NCBI GenBank assembly: GCA_050247155.1 | Contig: JBFWUS010000005.1 | Span: 1 to 64,000 of the forward strand | Direction: 5' to 3' | DNA from: Mesorhizobium_G sp050247155 | Lineage (GTDB): Bacteria > Pseudomonadota > Alphaproteobacteria > Rhizobiales > Rhizobiaceae | DNA: 64,000 nt | In this document: one piece after another, positions 1 to 7,410 of the stretch | Position numbering within the stretch: the stretch's first letter is position 1 | Layout of the letters: the number at the start of each line of letters is the position of its first letter | The notes under the pieces: model-generated | What the model was told of the DNA's origin: nothing | Database searches by the model: none | What the model saw: the letters and a program-made list of their open reading frames with translations, nothing else | Made by a program: the position numbers and the translations under genes

Positions 1-106
1 GTTCGACAGCCAGAAGTGATCGCGCATGGCTTCCTCCATGCCCCCGGACCCACCGACGAACCGAATCAGCCAATCTTGACAATAGTTTGATTAAGTCCCC
101 TACCTA

Positions 107-370
107 GGGTCAGGACCTATTGATTTGATCGAAATGGCGCCAGGAACGGCAAGCAGATGCCAGGAGAAGGCTGAAGGTCGGACTGGTTGTCCGGCCGAAG
201 GCTTCGACGCCGCAGCTCGAAGCCGTTTCGGCGTCCTTCGGATGTGGTCCATTTGGCCGGCAACGTCGTCGCGAAGAACTTGAAAATGATAAACATTTCC
301 TGCGTGTTCGCTCCTCGTATCCAGCCAAATGGCCTCACACCATTTCGACCAAATCAATAGGCTCTGACCC
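107..370. mobile_element. MITE-like element with 31-bp terminal inverted repeats
   Basis: Positions 107-137 and the reverse complement of 340-370 match at 28 of 31 bases, both beginning GGGTCAG. TA sits directly outside both ends (105-106 and 371-372), which fits a TA target duplication of the IS630/Tc1 type or a TA that belongs to the repeat. The 264-bp interior holds no recognisable transposase; overlapping minus-strand reading frames look non-coding. The element lies 68 bp before the degP-like start codon, so it may have displaced or supplied promoter sequence. Bases 1-106 show no gene I can identify. Confidence 0.65.
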
Positions 371-438
371 TAACAGCTTCGCCTTCCAATTTTCGCAATC
401 GTGATGACAATGTCGCAGCATTGTCAGAAGGATTCGGC

Positions 439-1899
439 ATGGTTTTCAGGTTTTTTGCGCGCAAGGCCATAATAATCGTGGCCGCGGCCGTCGGAGCGCT
501 TTCTTCCATGGCGATGGCGCAGGAGAGCAATTCCAACGCGCTGATGGACCTGTTGCGCGGCACGCAGCCCGAGCCGCAAATCGAGCGCCGGGTACCGTTC
601 GGCCGGCAGGAAATCGAGCTTTCCTTCGCCCCGCTGGTCAAGGCTACCGCGCCGGCTGTCGTCAACGTCTATGCTTCTCAACAGGCAAAGGCTGTGCGCT
701 CGCCTTTTGAGGGCGACCCGTTTTTCGAACAGTTTTTCGGTCGCCAGATGCAGCCACGCGCCAAGTCGTCCCTTGGGTCCGGCGTGTTGGTCGATCCTGG
801 TGGACTGGTTGTCACAAACTACCACGTGATCAAGGATGCCGACCAGGTAAAGGTGGCAACGTCAGATGGCCGCGAATTCGAGAGCAAGGTTCTGCTAAAG
901 GAAGAGTCCATTGATCTGGCTATACTGAAAATCGACGGAAACGAGGCGTTTCCGGTTGTCGGCCTCGGCGATTCCGATGCCTTACAGGTCGGCGACCTCG
1001 TGCTGGCGATCGGCAATCCGTTTGGGGTCGGCCAGACCACGACAAGTGGCATCGTGTCGGCGCTTGCCCGTAGCCATATCGGCGTGTCTGATTTCGGCTC
1101 CTTCATCCAGACCGATGCCGCCATCAATCCCGGCAATTCGGGCGGCGCGCTGATCAATATGCAAGGTCAGGTCATCGGCATCAACACCGCCATCTTCAGT
1201 CGTAGCGGCGGTTCGATCGGCATCGGCTTTGCCATTCCGTCCAACATGGTCAATGCGGTGCTGGCGGCCGCCAAAAGCGGCGCCGATCATTTCGAGCGGC
1301 CGTTCATCGGCGCGACTTTCGAGCCGGTGACCGCGCAGATTGCCGAGGCGCTCGGCATGGCGCGCCCTTCAGGCGCGCTGATTGCCGACATAGCTGACGA
1401 CGGCCCGGCCGCGAGGGCAGGTCTAAAGCCAGGAAATGTCGTTCTGTCGATCAATGGCTCGCCGATCGAACATGTCGACGTGCTCGGATATCGGCTGGCG
1501 ACGCAGGCGATCGGCGCAACGGTCAAACTCGATGTGCTGCGCCAGGGCCAGGAAGAGAATGTCGACGTTATATTGGCGCGCATGCCGGATGGCGGTGATG
1601 GCATCGCGACTGAGATTGCCGGCAACAGCCCCTTCGCCGGGGTCAAAGTCGCGAAACTGTCACCGCGTCTTGCGCAGCAATTGGGCGTCGACGGAGACGG
1701 CGTCGCCATTGTCGATCTGGCGCAAGGCTCGCCGGCGGACAGCGTCGGTTTCCAGCCGGGTGATATCGTCCGAGCCGTCAACGGGCAAGCGATCGACAGC
1801 CCGGCCAAGTTGAAACAGGCTGCCTCCCAACGCACGCGCATGTGGCGGTTTACGATTGAGCGCGATGGGCGGACGATCAACCAGGTGCTACGGTTTTAG
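439..1899 (+). CDS. HtrA/DegP-family periplasmic serine protease (Do-like)
   Basis: Secreted quality-control protease of the S1C family, acting on misfolded envelope proteins. The 486-residue product starts with a signal peptide ending near AMAQ (residue 28). The catalytic triad is visible as H129 (TNYHV), D159 (SIDLA) and S234 (GNSGG). Two PDZ domains follow, roughly residues 285-375 and 395-485. I chose the ATG at 439 over the in-frame TTG at 421 because AGAAGGA at 425-431 gives a good ribosome binding site. It is followed after 27 bp by rarA. A TIR-bounded element lies just upstream. DegP and DegQ types cannot be separated from sequence alone. Confidence 0.93.
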   Translation: MVFRFFARKAIIIVAAAVGALSSMAMAQESNSNALMDLLRGTQPEPQIERRVPFGRQEIELSFAPLVKATAPAVVNVYASQQAKAVRSPFEGDPFFEQFFGRQMQPRAKSSLGSGVLVDPGGLVVTNYHVIKDADQVKVATSDGREFESKVLLKEESIDLAILKIDGNEAFPVVGLGDSDALQVGDLVLAIGNPFGVGQTTTSGIVSALARSHIGVSDFGSFIQTDAAINPGNSGGALINMQGQVIGINTAIFSRSGGSIGIGFAIPSNMVNAVLAAAKSGADHFERPFIGATFEPVTAQIAEALGMARPSGALIADIADDGPAARAGLKPGNVVLSINGSPIEHVDVLGYRLATQAIGATVKLDVLRQGQEENVDVILARMPDGGDGIATEIAGNSPFAGVKVAKLSPRLAQQLGVDGDGVAIVDLAQGSPADSVGFQPGDIVRAVNGQAIDSPAKLKQAASQRTRMWRFTIERDGRTINQVLRF

Positions 1900-1926
1900 G
1901 CCCGCGACGCGATAGGTCTCAGCACC

Positions 1927-3240
1927 ATGGCCGATTTGTTCGGAGAACCAAGCCGCGAAAAGCCGCCGGTGGGCCAACCCCTGGCCGACCGATTGCGGCC
2001 AAAAACGCTCGCCGACGTTGTCGGACAGGAACATCTGACCGGCCCGGAAGGCGCATTGACGCGCATGATCGCGTCCGGCTCGCTAGGTTCGATGATTTTC
2101 TGGGGGCCGCCAGGCACCGGCAAGACAACAGTTGCCCGGCTGCTGGCAGGCGAAACAGGGCTCGCATTCGAGCAGATTTCGGCAATCTTTTCCGGTGTCG
2201 CGGACCTGAAGAAAGTGTTCGAGACGGCCCGTCTGCGCCGCTCAAATGGCCGTCAGACATTGCTTTTCGTCGACGAGATTCATCGTTTCAACCGGGCACA
2301 ACAGGACAGCTTTTTGCCCGTCATGGAGGACGGGACGATCGTCCTCGTCGGCGCCACTACCGAAAATCCGTCTTTCGAGCTGAATGCCGCTCTGCTTTCC
2401 CGCGCCCGCGTGCTGACCTTCCACAGCCTCGGCGAAGGCAGTCTCCAAAAGCTGCTCGAACGAGCCGAGCAGACAGAAGGCAAGCCATTGCCGCTCGATG
2501 CGACCGCGCGCGCCGTGCTGCTGCGCATGGCCGACGGCGATGGACGTGCTGCTCTAACCCTCTCAGAGGAAGTCTGGCGCGCCGCCAAACCCGGCGAGGT
2601 CTTCGATGGAGAAGCCCTGCAAACCATCGTCCAGCGGCGTGCACCGATCTACGACAAGGGCCAGGACGGTCATTACAACCTGATCTCGGCGCTGCACAAG
2701 TCCGTGCGCGGCTCGGACCCGGATGCGGCGCTCTATTATCTGGCGCGCATGTTCGACGCGGGCGAGGACCCGCTCTATCTCGGGCGGCGACTGGTGCGCA
2801 TGGCGGTAGAAGACATCGGGATGGCGGACCCGCAGGCACTGGTGGTCGCCAACGCCGCCAAGGATGCGTACGATTTTCTCGGCAGCCCCGAAGGCGAGCT
2901 GGCCTTCGCGCAGGCCTGCGTCTATCTCGCCACCGCGCCTAAATCCAACGCCACCTACGTTGCCTTCAAGGCCGCGACCCGGGCGGCCAAGGAGCATGGT
3001 TCGCTGCTACCGCCGAAGCACATCCTCAACGCGCCGACCAAGCTGATGAAGGATGAAGCGTACGGTGCGGGTTACCGTTACGACCACGACGAGCCAGAGG
3101 CCTTTTCCGGTCAGGATTATTTCCCGGAAAAGATGGGCCGGCAGGTTTTTTACGATCCGCCGGAACGCGGTTTCGAGCGCGACATCCGCAAGCGCCTCGA
3201 CTACTGGGCGAAGCTGCGCGCCGAGCGGGCAGGTGAGTGA
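1927..3240 (+). CDS. rarA: Replication-associated recombination protein A (AAA+ ATPase)
   Basis: RarA/MgsA acts at stalled replication forks and is related to clamp-loader ATPases and eukaryotic WRNIP1. The 437-residue protein has a Walker A box GPPGTGKT at residues 60-67 and Walker B with the DE pair at 116-117 (FVDEIHRFN). Sensor regions and the C-terminal tetramerisation domain follow to the end. Length is normal for the family. It lies 27 bp after the HtrA gene on the same strand and is probably co-transcribed with it. Confidence 0.95.
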   Translation: MADLFGEPSREKPPVGQPLADRLRPKTLADVVGQEHLTGPEGALTRMIASGSLGSMIFWGPPGTGKTTVARLLAGETGLAFEQISAIFSGVADLKKVFETARLRRSNGRQTLLFVDEIHRFNRAQQDSFLPVMEDGTIVLVGATTENPSFELNAALLSRARVLTFHSLGEGSLQKLLERAEQTEGKPLPLDATARAVLLRMADGDGRAALTLSEEVWRAAKPGEVFDGEALQTIVQRRAPIYDKGQDGHYNLISALHKSVRGSDPDAALYYLARMFDAGEDPLYLGRRLVRMAVEDIGMADPQALVVANAAKDAYDFLGSPEGELAFAQACVYLATAPKSNATYVAFKAATRAAKEHGSLLPPKHILNAPTKLMKDEAYGAGYRYDHDEPEAFSGQDYFPEKMGRQVFYDPPERGFERDIRKRLDYWAKLRAERAGE

Positions 3241-3246
3241 GCTACG

Positions 3247-4023
3247 CTATTTGGCATCATGAAAGATGATGCCCAGCGTGTGCCGTTGGCCGGATCGAAT
3301 GCGGCTGACGCCGTGGCGTAGGTTGACGCGATAGTGGCCCTTGGCCCCCTGAACCGGACGATTGTGCACGGCGAAGGCCACGGCATCGCCTTGCTTCAGC
3401 GGAACGACCTCGGCGCGGCTCTGCATGCGCGGACGCTGCTCGGTGAGCACGAATTCGCCACCGGTGAAGTCGCGCCCCGGCTCGGATAGCAGGATCGCCA
3501 CCTGGATCGGAAAGGCCAGATCGCCATAGAGATCCTGGTGCAGGCAGTTGTAGTCGCCAGCGACATACTGGAGCAGCAGCGGCGTTGGACGCGTCTGCCC
3601 GGCGTCGTGGCAAAGACGCAGGTAATCGGGATGCGCAGTCGGGAAGGATTCGTTGAGGCCAAGGCGGCTGTTCCAATCATTGGCGACAACGGCAAGGCGC
3701 GCATAGAGCGCGCTGCGCAAGGACTGAATCAGATCGGGCAGCGGATATTTGAAATAGCGGTATTCGCCTTTGCCGAAACCATGCCGCGCCATGACGATGT
3801 GGCTGCGAAACCGGCTTTCGTCGGCATAAGAGGCCGCAATCATCTCGCATTGCACGGGCGACAGGAGATTTTCCAGCACGGCGCAGCCATTCGTCGTCAT
3901 CTCGTCGCCAAGCGCTGTCCAATCATAGCCCGCGACACGCTTTTCGGCGCGAGCGACGTCAAGCGAATGCGTTTCGGCTTCGGTGCTGTCCAGAGCATGG
4001 TCTTGAGCTGATTGGGCGCGCAT
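3247..4023 (-). CDS. 2OG-Fe(II) oxygenase family protein
   Basis: A 258-residue protein resembling prolyl-4-hydroxylase-like dioxygenases, which use Fe(II) and 2-oxoglutarate. The iron-binding HxD is at H162-D164 (LHQDLYGD) and a distal histidine at H237 (RHGVS), followed by arginines suited to 2-oxoglutarate binding. The ATG at 4023 has AAGGAA 8 bases upstream. The gene converges on rarA with only 6 bp between stops. The substrate cannot be read from sequence; DNA-repair (AlkB-like) and protein-hydroxylase roles are both possible, the latter fold being closer. Confidence 0.85.
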   Translation of the reverse strand: MRAQSAQDHALDSTEAETHSLDVARAEKRVAGYDWTALGDEMTTNGCAVLENLLSPVQCEMIAASYADESRFRSHIVMARHGFGKGEYRYFKYPLPDLIQSLRSALYARLAVVANDWNSRLGLNESFPTAHPDYLRLCHDAGQTRPTPLLLQYVAGDYNCLHQDLYGDLAFPIQVAILLSEPGRDFTGGEFVLTEQRPRMQSRAEVVPLKQGDAVAFAVHNRPVQGAKGHYRVNLRHGVSRIRSGQRHTLGIIFHDAK

Positions 4024-4163
4024 GATCTCGTTCCTTCATTGGCTTTGATCGAAACATGCGTCCAGCAGAGCATTGCCTCCACCCGATTCCTGACAATTCG
4101 CTCGTCGATGGATAGGCTGACGGGCTTTGGATCAACCAGACGGGAGCATCTGAAAGCCGCGCC

Positions 4164-4539
4164 ATGACAATGCGGAGGCTGAAGGATTGGGGGTGCGCCA
4201 TCAAACGCGACGTGATCACGCTATGGCTGGCGGCGCGTGATCCACGCGTTCCCTGGTATGCCAAAATCATGGCCGGCGCTGTGCGGCCTACGCTCTGTCG
4301 CCGATCGATCTGATCCCGGACTTCATCCCGGTTCTCGGCTATCTGGACGATCTGCTGATCGTGCCGTTGGGCATTGTCTTGACGCTGCGGCTGATCCCGC
4401 CGGATGTGTTGAGCGAGTTGCGGCAGCAAGCCAGCTGGTGCTGGAAAAGCCGCGCAGCCGGGCGGGGCTGTACTTCATACTATTTGTCTGGCTCGTCCTT
4501 GCGGTATTGACGGCGTGGCTGCTGCGCCACGCCATCTGA
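4164..4539 (+). pseudogene. DUF1232 (YkvA-like) small membrane protein, two frameshifts
   Basis: Three reading frames are needed to follow one YkvA-type protein. The N-terminus (WYAKIMAGAV) is read from ATG 4164. The core (YALSPIDLIPDFIPVLG) is read one frame over from about 4283. The C-terminal membrane segment (LYFILFVWLVLAVL) is read in a third frame from about 4424. Each shift is explained by one missing base, near 4282 and near 4421. The final stop is at 4537-4539. Either the gene is dead or the assembly has two single-base errors here. Confidence 0.75.
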
Positions 4540-4556
4540 TCTGATCGCAGTTTGGG

Positions 4557-5090
4557 TTAGGCCGGTAGCCGCTGCTCATAGTCCTTCCGCAGCGCGGCCC
4601 AGCCTTCCCAGAACGATGTCGGCGCCTTGCCGCTCGAACTTGCTTGCAGAATGTCGAGATGCATGTGCCAACCGGCCGAAACGCCGAGCATGGTAGCACG
4701 GTCCGGCAAGCTACGGTGGATCACGGTGAGCAGCACCTGGTTGCCGCGCGGCTCGAGCTCGAAGGTGACGTCGCCGCTGCCTTGCCAGGTGAAGGACAGC
4801 CGGTGCGGCGGATCGACTTCGGTGATGCGGCTTTCCATGCGCATTTCCTCGGCAAAACCTTCCGGGCGCTTGCCTGGCGGGTCGGACAACTCGTCGTTGC
4901 GCCAGACAAATTCAAACGGAGCGCCGGGCCTCATCTCCATATCGCCGGCGGCCAGCCATTTGCGGCGCATCTCGCTGTCGGTCAGGTAAGACCAGATGCG
5001 GTCGATGGGGCCGGGCAGGAGCCGCTGAATGGTCAGGGTAGCCGGCTCGCTCAGCGTGCCGTAGGGATCGATTGTCGCGAGGTCGTTCAT
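4557..5090 (-). CDS. SRPBCC (AHSA1-like) domain protein
   Basis: A 177-residue START/Bet v1-fold protein of the AHSA1 group that is usually encoded just after an ArsR-type repressor. The N-terminal domain boundary is seen in TIQRLLPGPIDRIW, and the WQGSGDVTFELEP and GWHMHLDIL stretches are typical of the family. ATG 5090 is preceded by GGAG 8 bases upstream, so the SRPBCC part can be translated independently. The same frame stays open upstream to 5249 through an ArsR remnant, so a fused product is also possible. The ligand is unknown. Confidence 0.8.
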   Translation of the reverse strand: MNDLATIDPYGTLSEPATLTIQRLLPGPIDRIWSYLTDSEMRRKWLAAGDMEMRPGAPFEFVWRNDELSDPPGKRPEGFAEEMRMESRITEVDPPHRLSFTWQGSGDVTFELEPRGNQVLLTVIHRSLPDRATMLGVSAGWHMHLDILQASSSGKAPTSFWEGWAALRKDYEQRLPA

Positions 5091-5249
5091 GGTCGTTCTC
5101 CATAGCGCATCTTGTGCATCGTCGTTGGCGAGCCGATCAAGCGCATCCAATCGTCTGGCCCAGAAACGGTCGTATGAATTCAGCCACCGTTTCGTGCCGC
5201 CTGAGCGGCCGAAGAGTGAAACGACGCGGCGATTTCGTTCATCAACCAT
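5091..5249 (-). pseudogene. ArsR-family repressor remnant (mostly C-terminal end)
   Basis: From ATG 5249 the frame encodes about 53 residues in place of a roughly 100-residue repressor. The segment KRWLNSYDRFWARRLDALDRL is typical of the dimerisation helix at the end of ArsR proteins that precede SRPBCC genes. The winged helix-turn-helix is absent, replaced by a short unrecognised stretch after the start. It reads in frame into the downstream SRPBCC gene. The start codon sits inside a palindrome that looks like the original operator. I infer an internal deletion of about 150-200 bp. Confidence 0.55.
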
Positions 5250-5257
5250 ATGGTTGA
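5242..5257. promoter_or_regulatory. Perfect 16-bp palindrome, likely ArsR operator 1
   Basis: TCAACCATATGGTTGA reads the same on both strands and contains the start codon of the ArsR remnant. Short palindromes over the start region are typical autoregulatory sites for ArsR repressors. The cognate repressor here lacks its DNA-binding domain. Confidence 0.5.
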
Positions 5258-5281
5258 ATATAGAGAGGCGATTTTAGATCG

Positions 5282-5297
5282 TCAACCGTTTTGTTGA
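5282..5297. promoter_or_regulatory. Second imperfect palindrome, likely ArsR operator 2
   Basis: TCAACCGTTTTGTTGA repeats the TCAAC...GTTGA half-sites of the palindrome 40 bp away at 5242-5257. Two phased copies upstream of a repressor-SRPBCC unit support a repressor-binding role. Confidence 0.4.
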
Positions 5298-5308
5298 ATG
5301 TTTTGTGG

Positions 5309-5503
5309 TTATGAAAAGAAGGTCACGCCTGAAAGATCAGGCGCAAAGGTCTCGTCAATGGTCGTTTCATAAGCACGGAGCAGATCGTAATTCCCACGAA
5401 CCTTGCCTTTGTAGTGGTTTGGCAGATCCGGGATTTCAGCGTCGGCGGGAGGCAGGCAAGACGCCCTTTGCGGCCGCCATCTACCAATGCCTCTTAGTCG
5501 CAT
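5309..5503 (-). pseudogene. purC paralogue reduced to its two ends
   Basis: The frame encodes IPDLPNHYKGKVRGNYDL, which matches the N-terminus of long-form SAICAR synthase. It runs directly into RAYETTIDETFAPDLSG, which resembles the extreme C-terminus of the same family. About 250 or more residues that would carry the active site are missing. The recognised family normally exceeds 290 residues. The product cannot be functional as PurC. Identification is by remembered family ends, so moderately confident. Confidence 0.5.
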
Positions 5504-5619
5504 AAGATAGATTATGGAACTAATGCTGAGCCTACCGTTGCCGCTTCTGGCAAGCGTCGGAACGATTTGTTCGTTTGCTCTGCCTATGCTCCAGCTATCT
5601 CACAGTCTTGGGCCTGACC

Positions 5620-5790
5620 ATGGACGCAAAGGAGTTGCGCAGGATTGGACAGCGCGCTGACAGAGTTGGCGCCGACCGCCAACTGCGTGCGGCAGCCCGC
5701 CGGTCCGCTGGCCGGCCGCCGATTCGCTCGGTCTTGATCAGCGCGGTTCTGCTAGCAGCAGTCTTTATGGCGGTCCGTTGGCTTGGTTGA
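5620..5790 (+). CDS. Small hypothetical protein with C-terminal membrane segment
   Basis: From ATG 5620 a 56-residue product: a charged, arginine-rich N-terminal half, then one hydrophobic segment (SVLISAVLLAAVFMAVRW) ending close to the C-terminus, as in tail-anchored proteins. An in-frame upstream TTG at 5575 would add 15 residues. No family is recognised. It converges on the MBL hydrolase gene, whose stop is 2 bp away. Confidence 0.4.
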   Translation: MDAKELRRIGQRADRVGADRQLRAAARRSAGRPPIRSVLISAVLLAAVFMAVRWLG

Positions 5791-5791
5791 T

Positions 5792-6604
5792 TTATGTCGC
5801 TGCGAACTCGATGACCATTCCATCATAGGCCGGTGCGACATTGCCCGGCGTTTCGCGCGCTACGACTTCGTAATCCAGCGGCACGTGCATATGCGTCAGC
5901 ACCGCATTTTTCGGCTTCAGCCGCTCGATCCATTCCAGCGCTTCGCCGAGCGAAAAATGGCTCGGATGCGGCCTGTATTGCAGCGCGTCGATGATCAGCC
6001 AATCGAGATTTTGGAGCTGCGCGGCGGTCTCTGCGGGAAAAGCGCTGACGTCGGGGCAATAGGCTAGGGCGCCGATGCGGAGTCCGAGCGAGACTATGTC
6101 GCCATGGATCTGCGGCAAGGGCAGGAGGGTTATTGGGCCCCCTCTCCCGCTTATGGTCAGTTCCCGGTCGTGATCGATCATATTGGCCCGCACGATCGGC
6201 GGATATTTGCTGCCCGGCGGCGTCTCGAAACAATAGCGAAAACCTTCGCGAAGACGCTCCAGCGTCGGTATATCACCATATATATCAATAAGGTGTCGCT
6301 GTTCGATGACGTAGCCGCGCAGGTCGTCGATGCCATGGATATGGTCGGCATGCGGGTGGGTATAGACGACCGCGTCGAGCCGTTTGACATCGGCCGCCAG
6401 CATCTGCGCCCGGAAATCCGGCCCGGTGTCGATGACGATCGTCGTTCGCTCCCCGCCGTCCGTGATGCGCTCGATCATGGCCGCACATCGCGTGCGGCGG
6501 TTCTTCGGGTTGGCGGGATCGCAATTGCCCCAATCACCGGTAATGCGCGGCGTGCCGGGCGAGGAGCCGCAGCCGAGGATCGTGAAGCGCAGGCGGTCGC
6601 CCAA
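5792..6604 (-). CDS. MBL-fold metallo-hydrolase (PhnP-like)
   Basis: A 270-residue metallo-beta-lactamase-fold hydrolase. The metal-binding THPHADH motif is at residues 82-88, preceded by IDTGPDFR, and the later Asp and His ligands (CPDVSAF, LTHMHVPLDY) are present. The N-terminal FTILGCGSSPGTPR is typical of the PhnP/RNase Z-like branch. It is the last gene of the tmk-holB-metG-tatD run, 2 bp after tatD. The substrate is unknown; cyclic phosphodiesters are a family precedent. Confidence 0.88.
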   Translation of the reverse strand: MGDRLRFTILGCGSSPGTPRITGDWGNCDPANPKNRRTRCAAMIERITDGGERTTIVIDTGPDFRAQMLAADVKRLDAVVYTHPHADHIHGIDDLRGYVIEQRHLIDIYGDIPTLERLREGFRYCFETPPGSKYPPIVRANMIDHDRELTISGRGGPITLLPLPQIHGDIVSLGLRIGALAYCPDVSAFPAETAAQLQNLDWLIIDALQYRPHPSHFSLGEALEWIERLKPKNAVLTHMHVPLDYEVVARETPGNVAPAYDGMVIEFAAT

Positions 6605-6606
6605 GC

Positions 6607-7410
6607 TCAGGCGCTCCCGGCGGACCGCTTCGCCTTGGAGAACAGGCGGAAAAAGTTGTCAGTCGTGATGGCCGCTATCTCGTCGGCGCCGACGCCAATG
6701 GTGTCAGCGAGCACGGCGGCGGTGCTGACGACATAGGCCGGTTCGTTGCGCTTGCCGCGATGCGGCGGCGGCGCAAGGTACGGCGCGTCGGTCTCGACCA
6801 GCAAACGATCGCGCGGAATTTCCTTAGCGATATCACGGATTTCGGGCGAGTTCTTGAATGTCAGAATACCGGAAAAGGAGACATAGCCGCCCAGCCGGAC
6901 GCCAGTGAGGGCAAGGTCGCGACCCGACGAAAAGCAATGCAGGATAAAGGGGAAGGCCCCCTTCCCGGTTTCTTCCTCCAGGATCGCGGCGATATCGGCA
7001 TCGGCGTCGCGGGCGTGGATCACCAGCGGAAGCTGCGTCTCGCGTGCGGCCGAGATATGGGTACGAAAGCCCCGTGCCTGGGCAGCGCGGGGCGACTTGT
7101 CGTAAAAATAATCGAGGCCGGCTTCGCCGATCGCCACGACTTTGGGATGCTGGGACAACCGGACGAGATCGTCAGCGGTAATGTCCAGTTCCTCATGCGC
7201 ATTATGCGGATGCGTGCCGACCGAGCACCAGACGCTTTCGAACTCTTCCGCGATCGCCTTGATCTGATCAAAACGCTTCACACGGGTCGAGATCGTCACC
7301 ATCTGGCCGACGCCGGCCGCATGGGCGCGCGCGACGATAGCCGCGCGCTCCTCGGCAAAATCCGGAAAGTCCAGATGGCAGTGGCTGTCGACCAGCATTG
7401 CCCCTGGCAT
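6607..7410 (-). CDS. tatD: TatD-family metal-dependent DNase
   Basis: A 267-residue TIM-barrel hydrolase related to E. coli TatD/YcfH 3'-5' DNases. Metal ligands are seen in SHCHLD (H10, H12), GEAGLDY, VIHARDAD, LHCFSSG and ETDAPYL. ATG 7410 overlaps the metG stop as TGATG, indicating translational coupling. It is followed by the MBL hydrolase. Confidence 0.93.
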   Translation of the reverse strand: MPGAMLVDSHCHLDFPDFAEERAAIVARAHAAGVGQMVTISTRVKRFDQIKAIAEEFESVWCSVGTHPHNAHEELDITADDLVRLSQHPKVVAIGEAGLDYFYDKSPRAAQARGFRTHISAARETQLPLVIHARDADADIAAILEEETGKGAFPFILHCFSSGRDLALTGVRLGGYVSFSGILTFKNSPEIRDIAKEIPRDRLLVETDAPYLAPPPHRGKRNEPAYVVSTAAVLADTIGVGADEIAAITTDNFFRLFSKAKRSAGSA

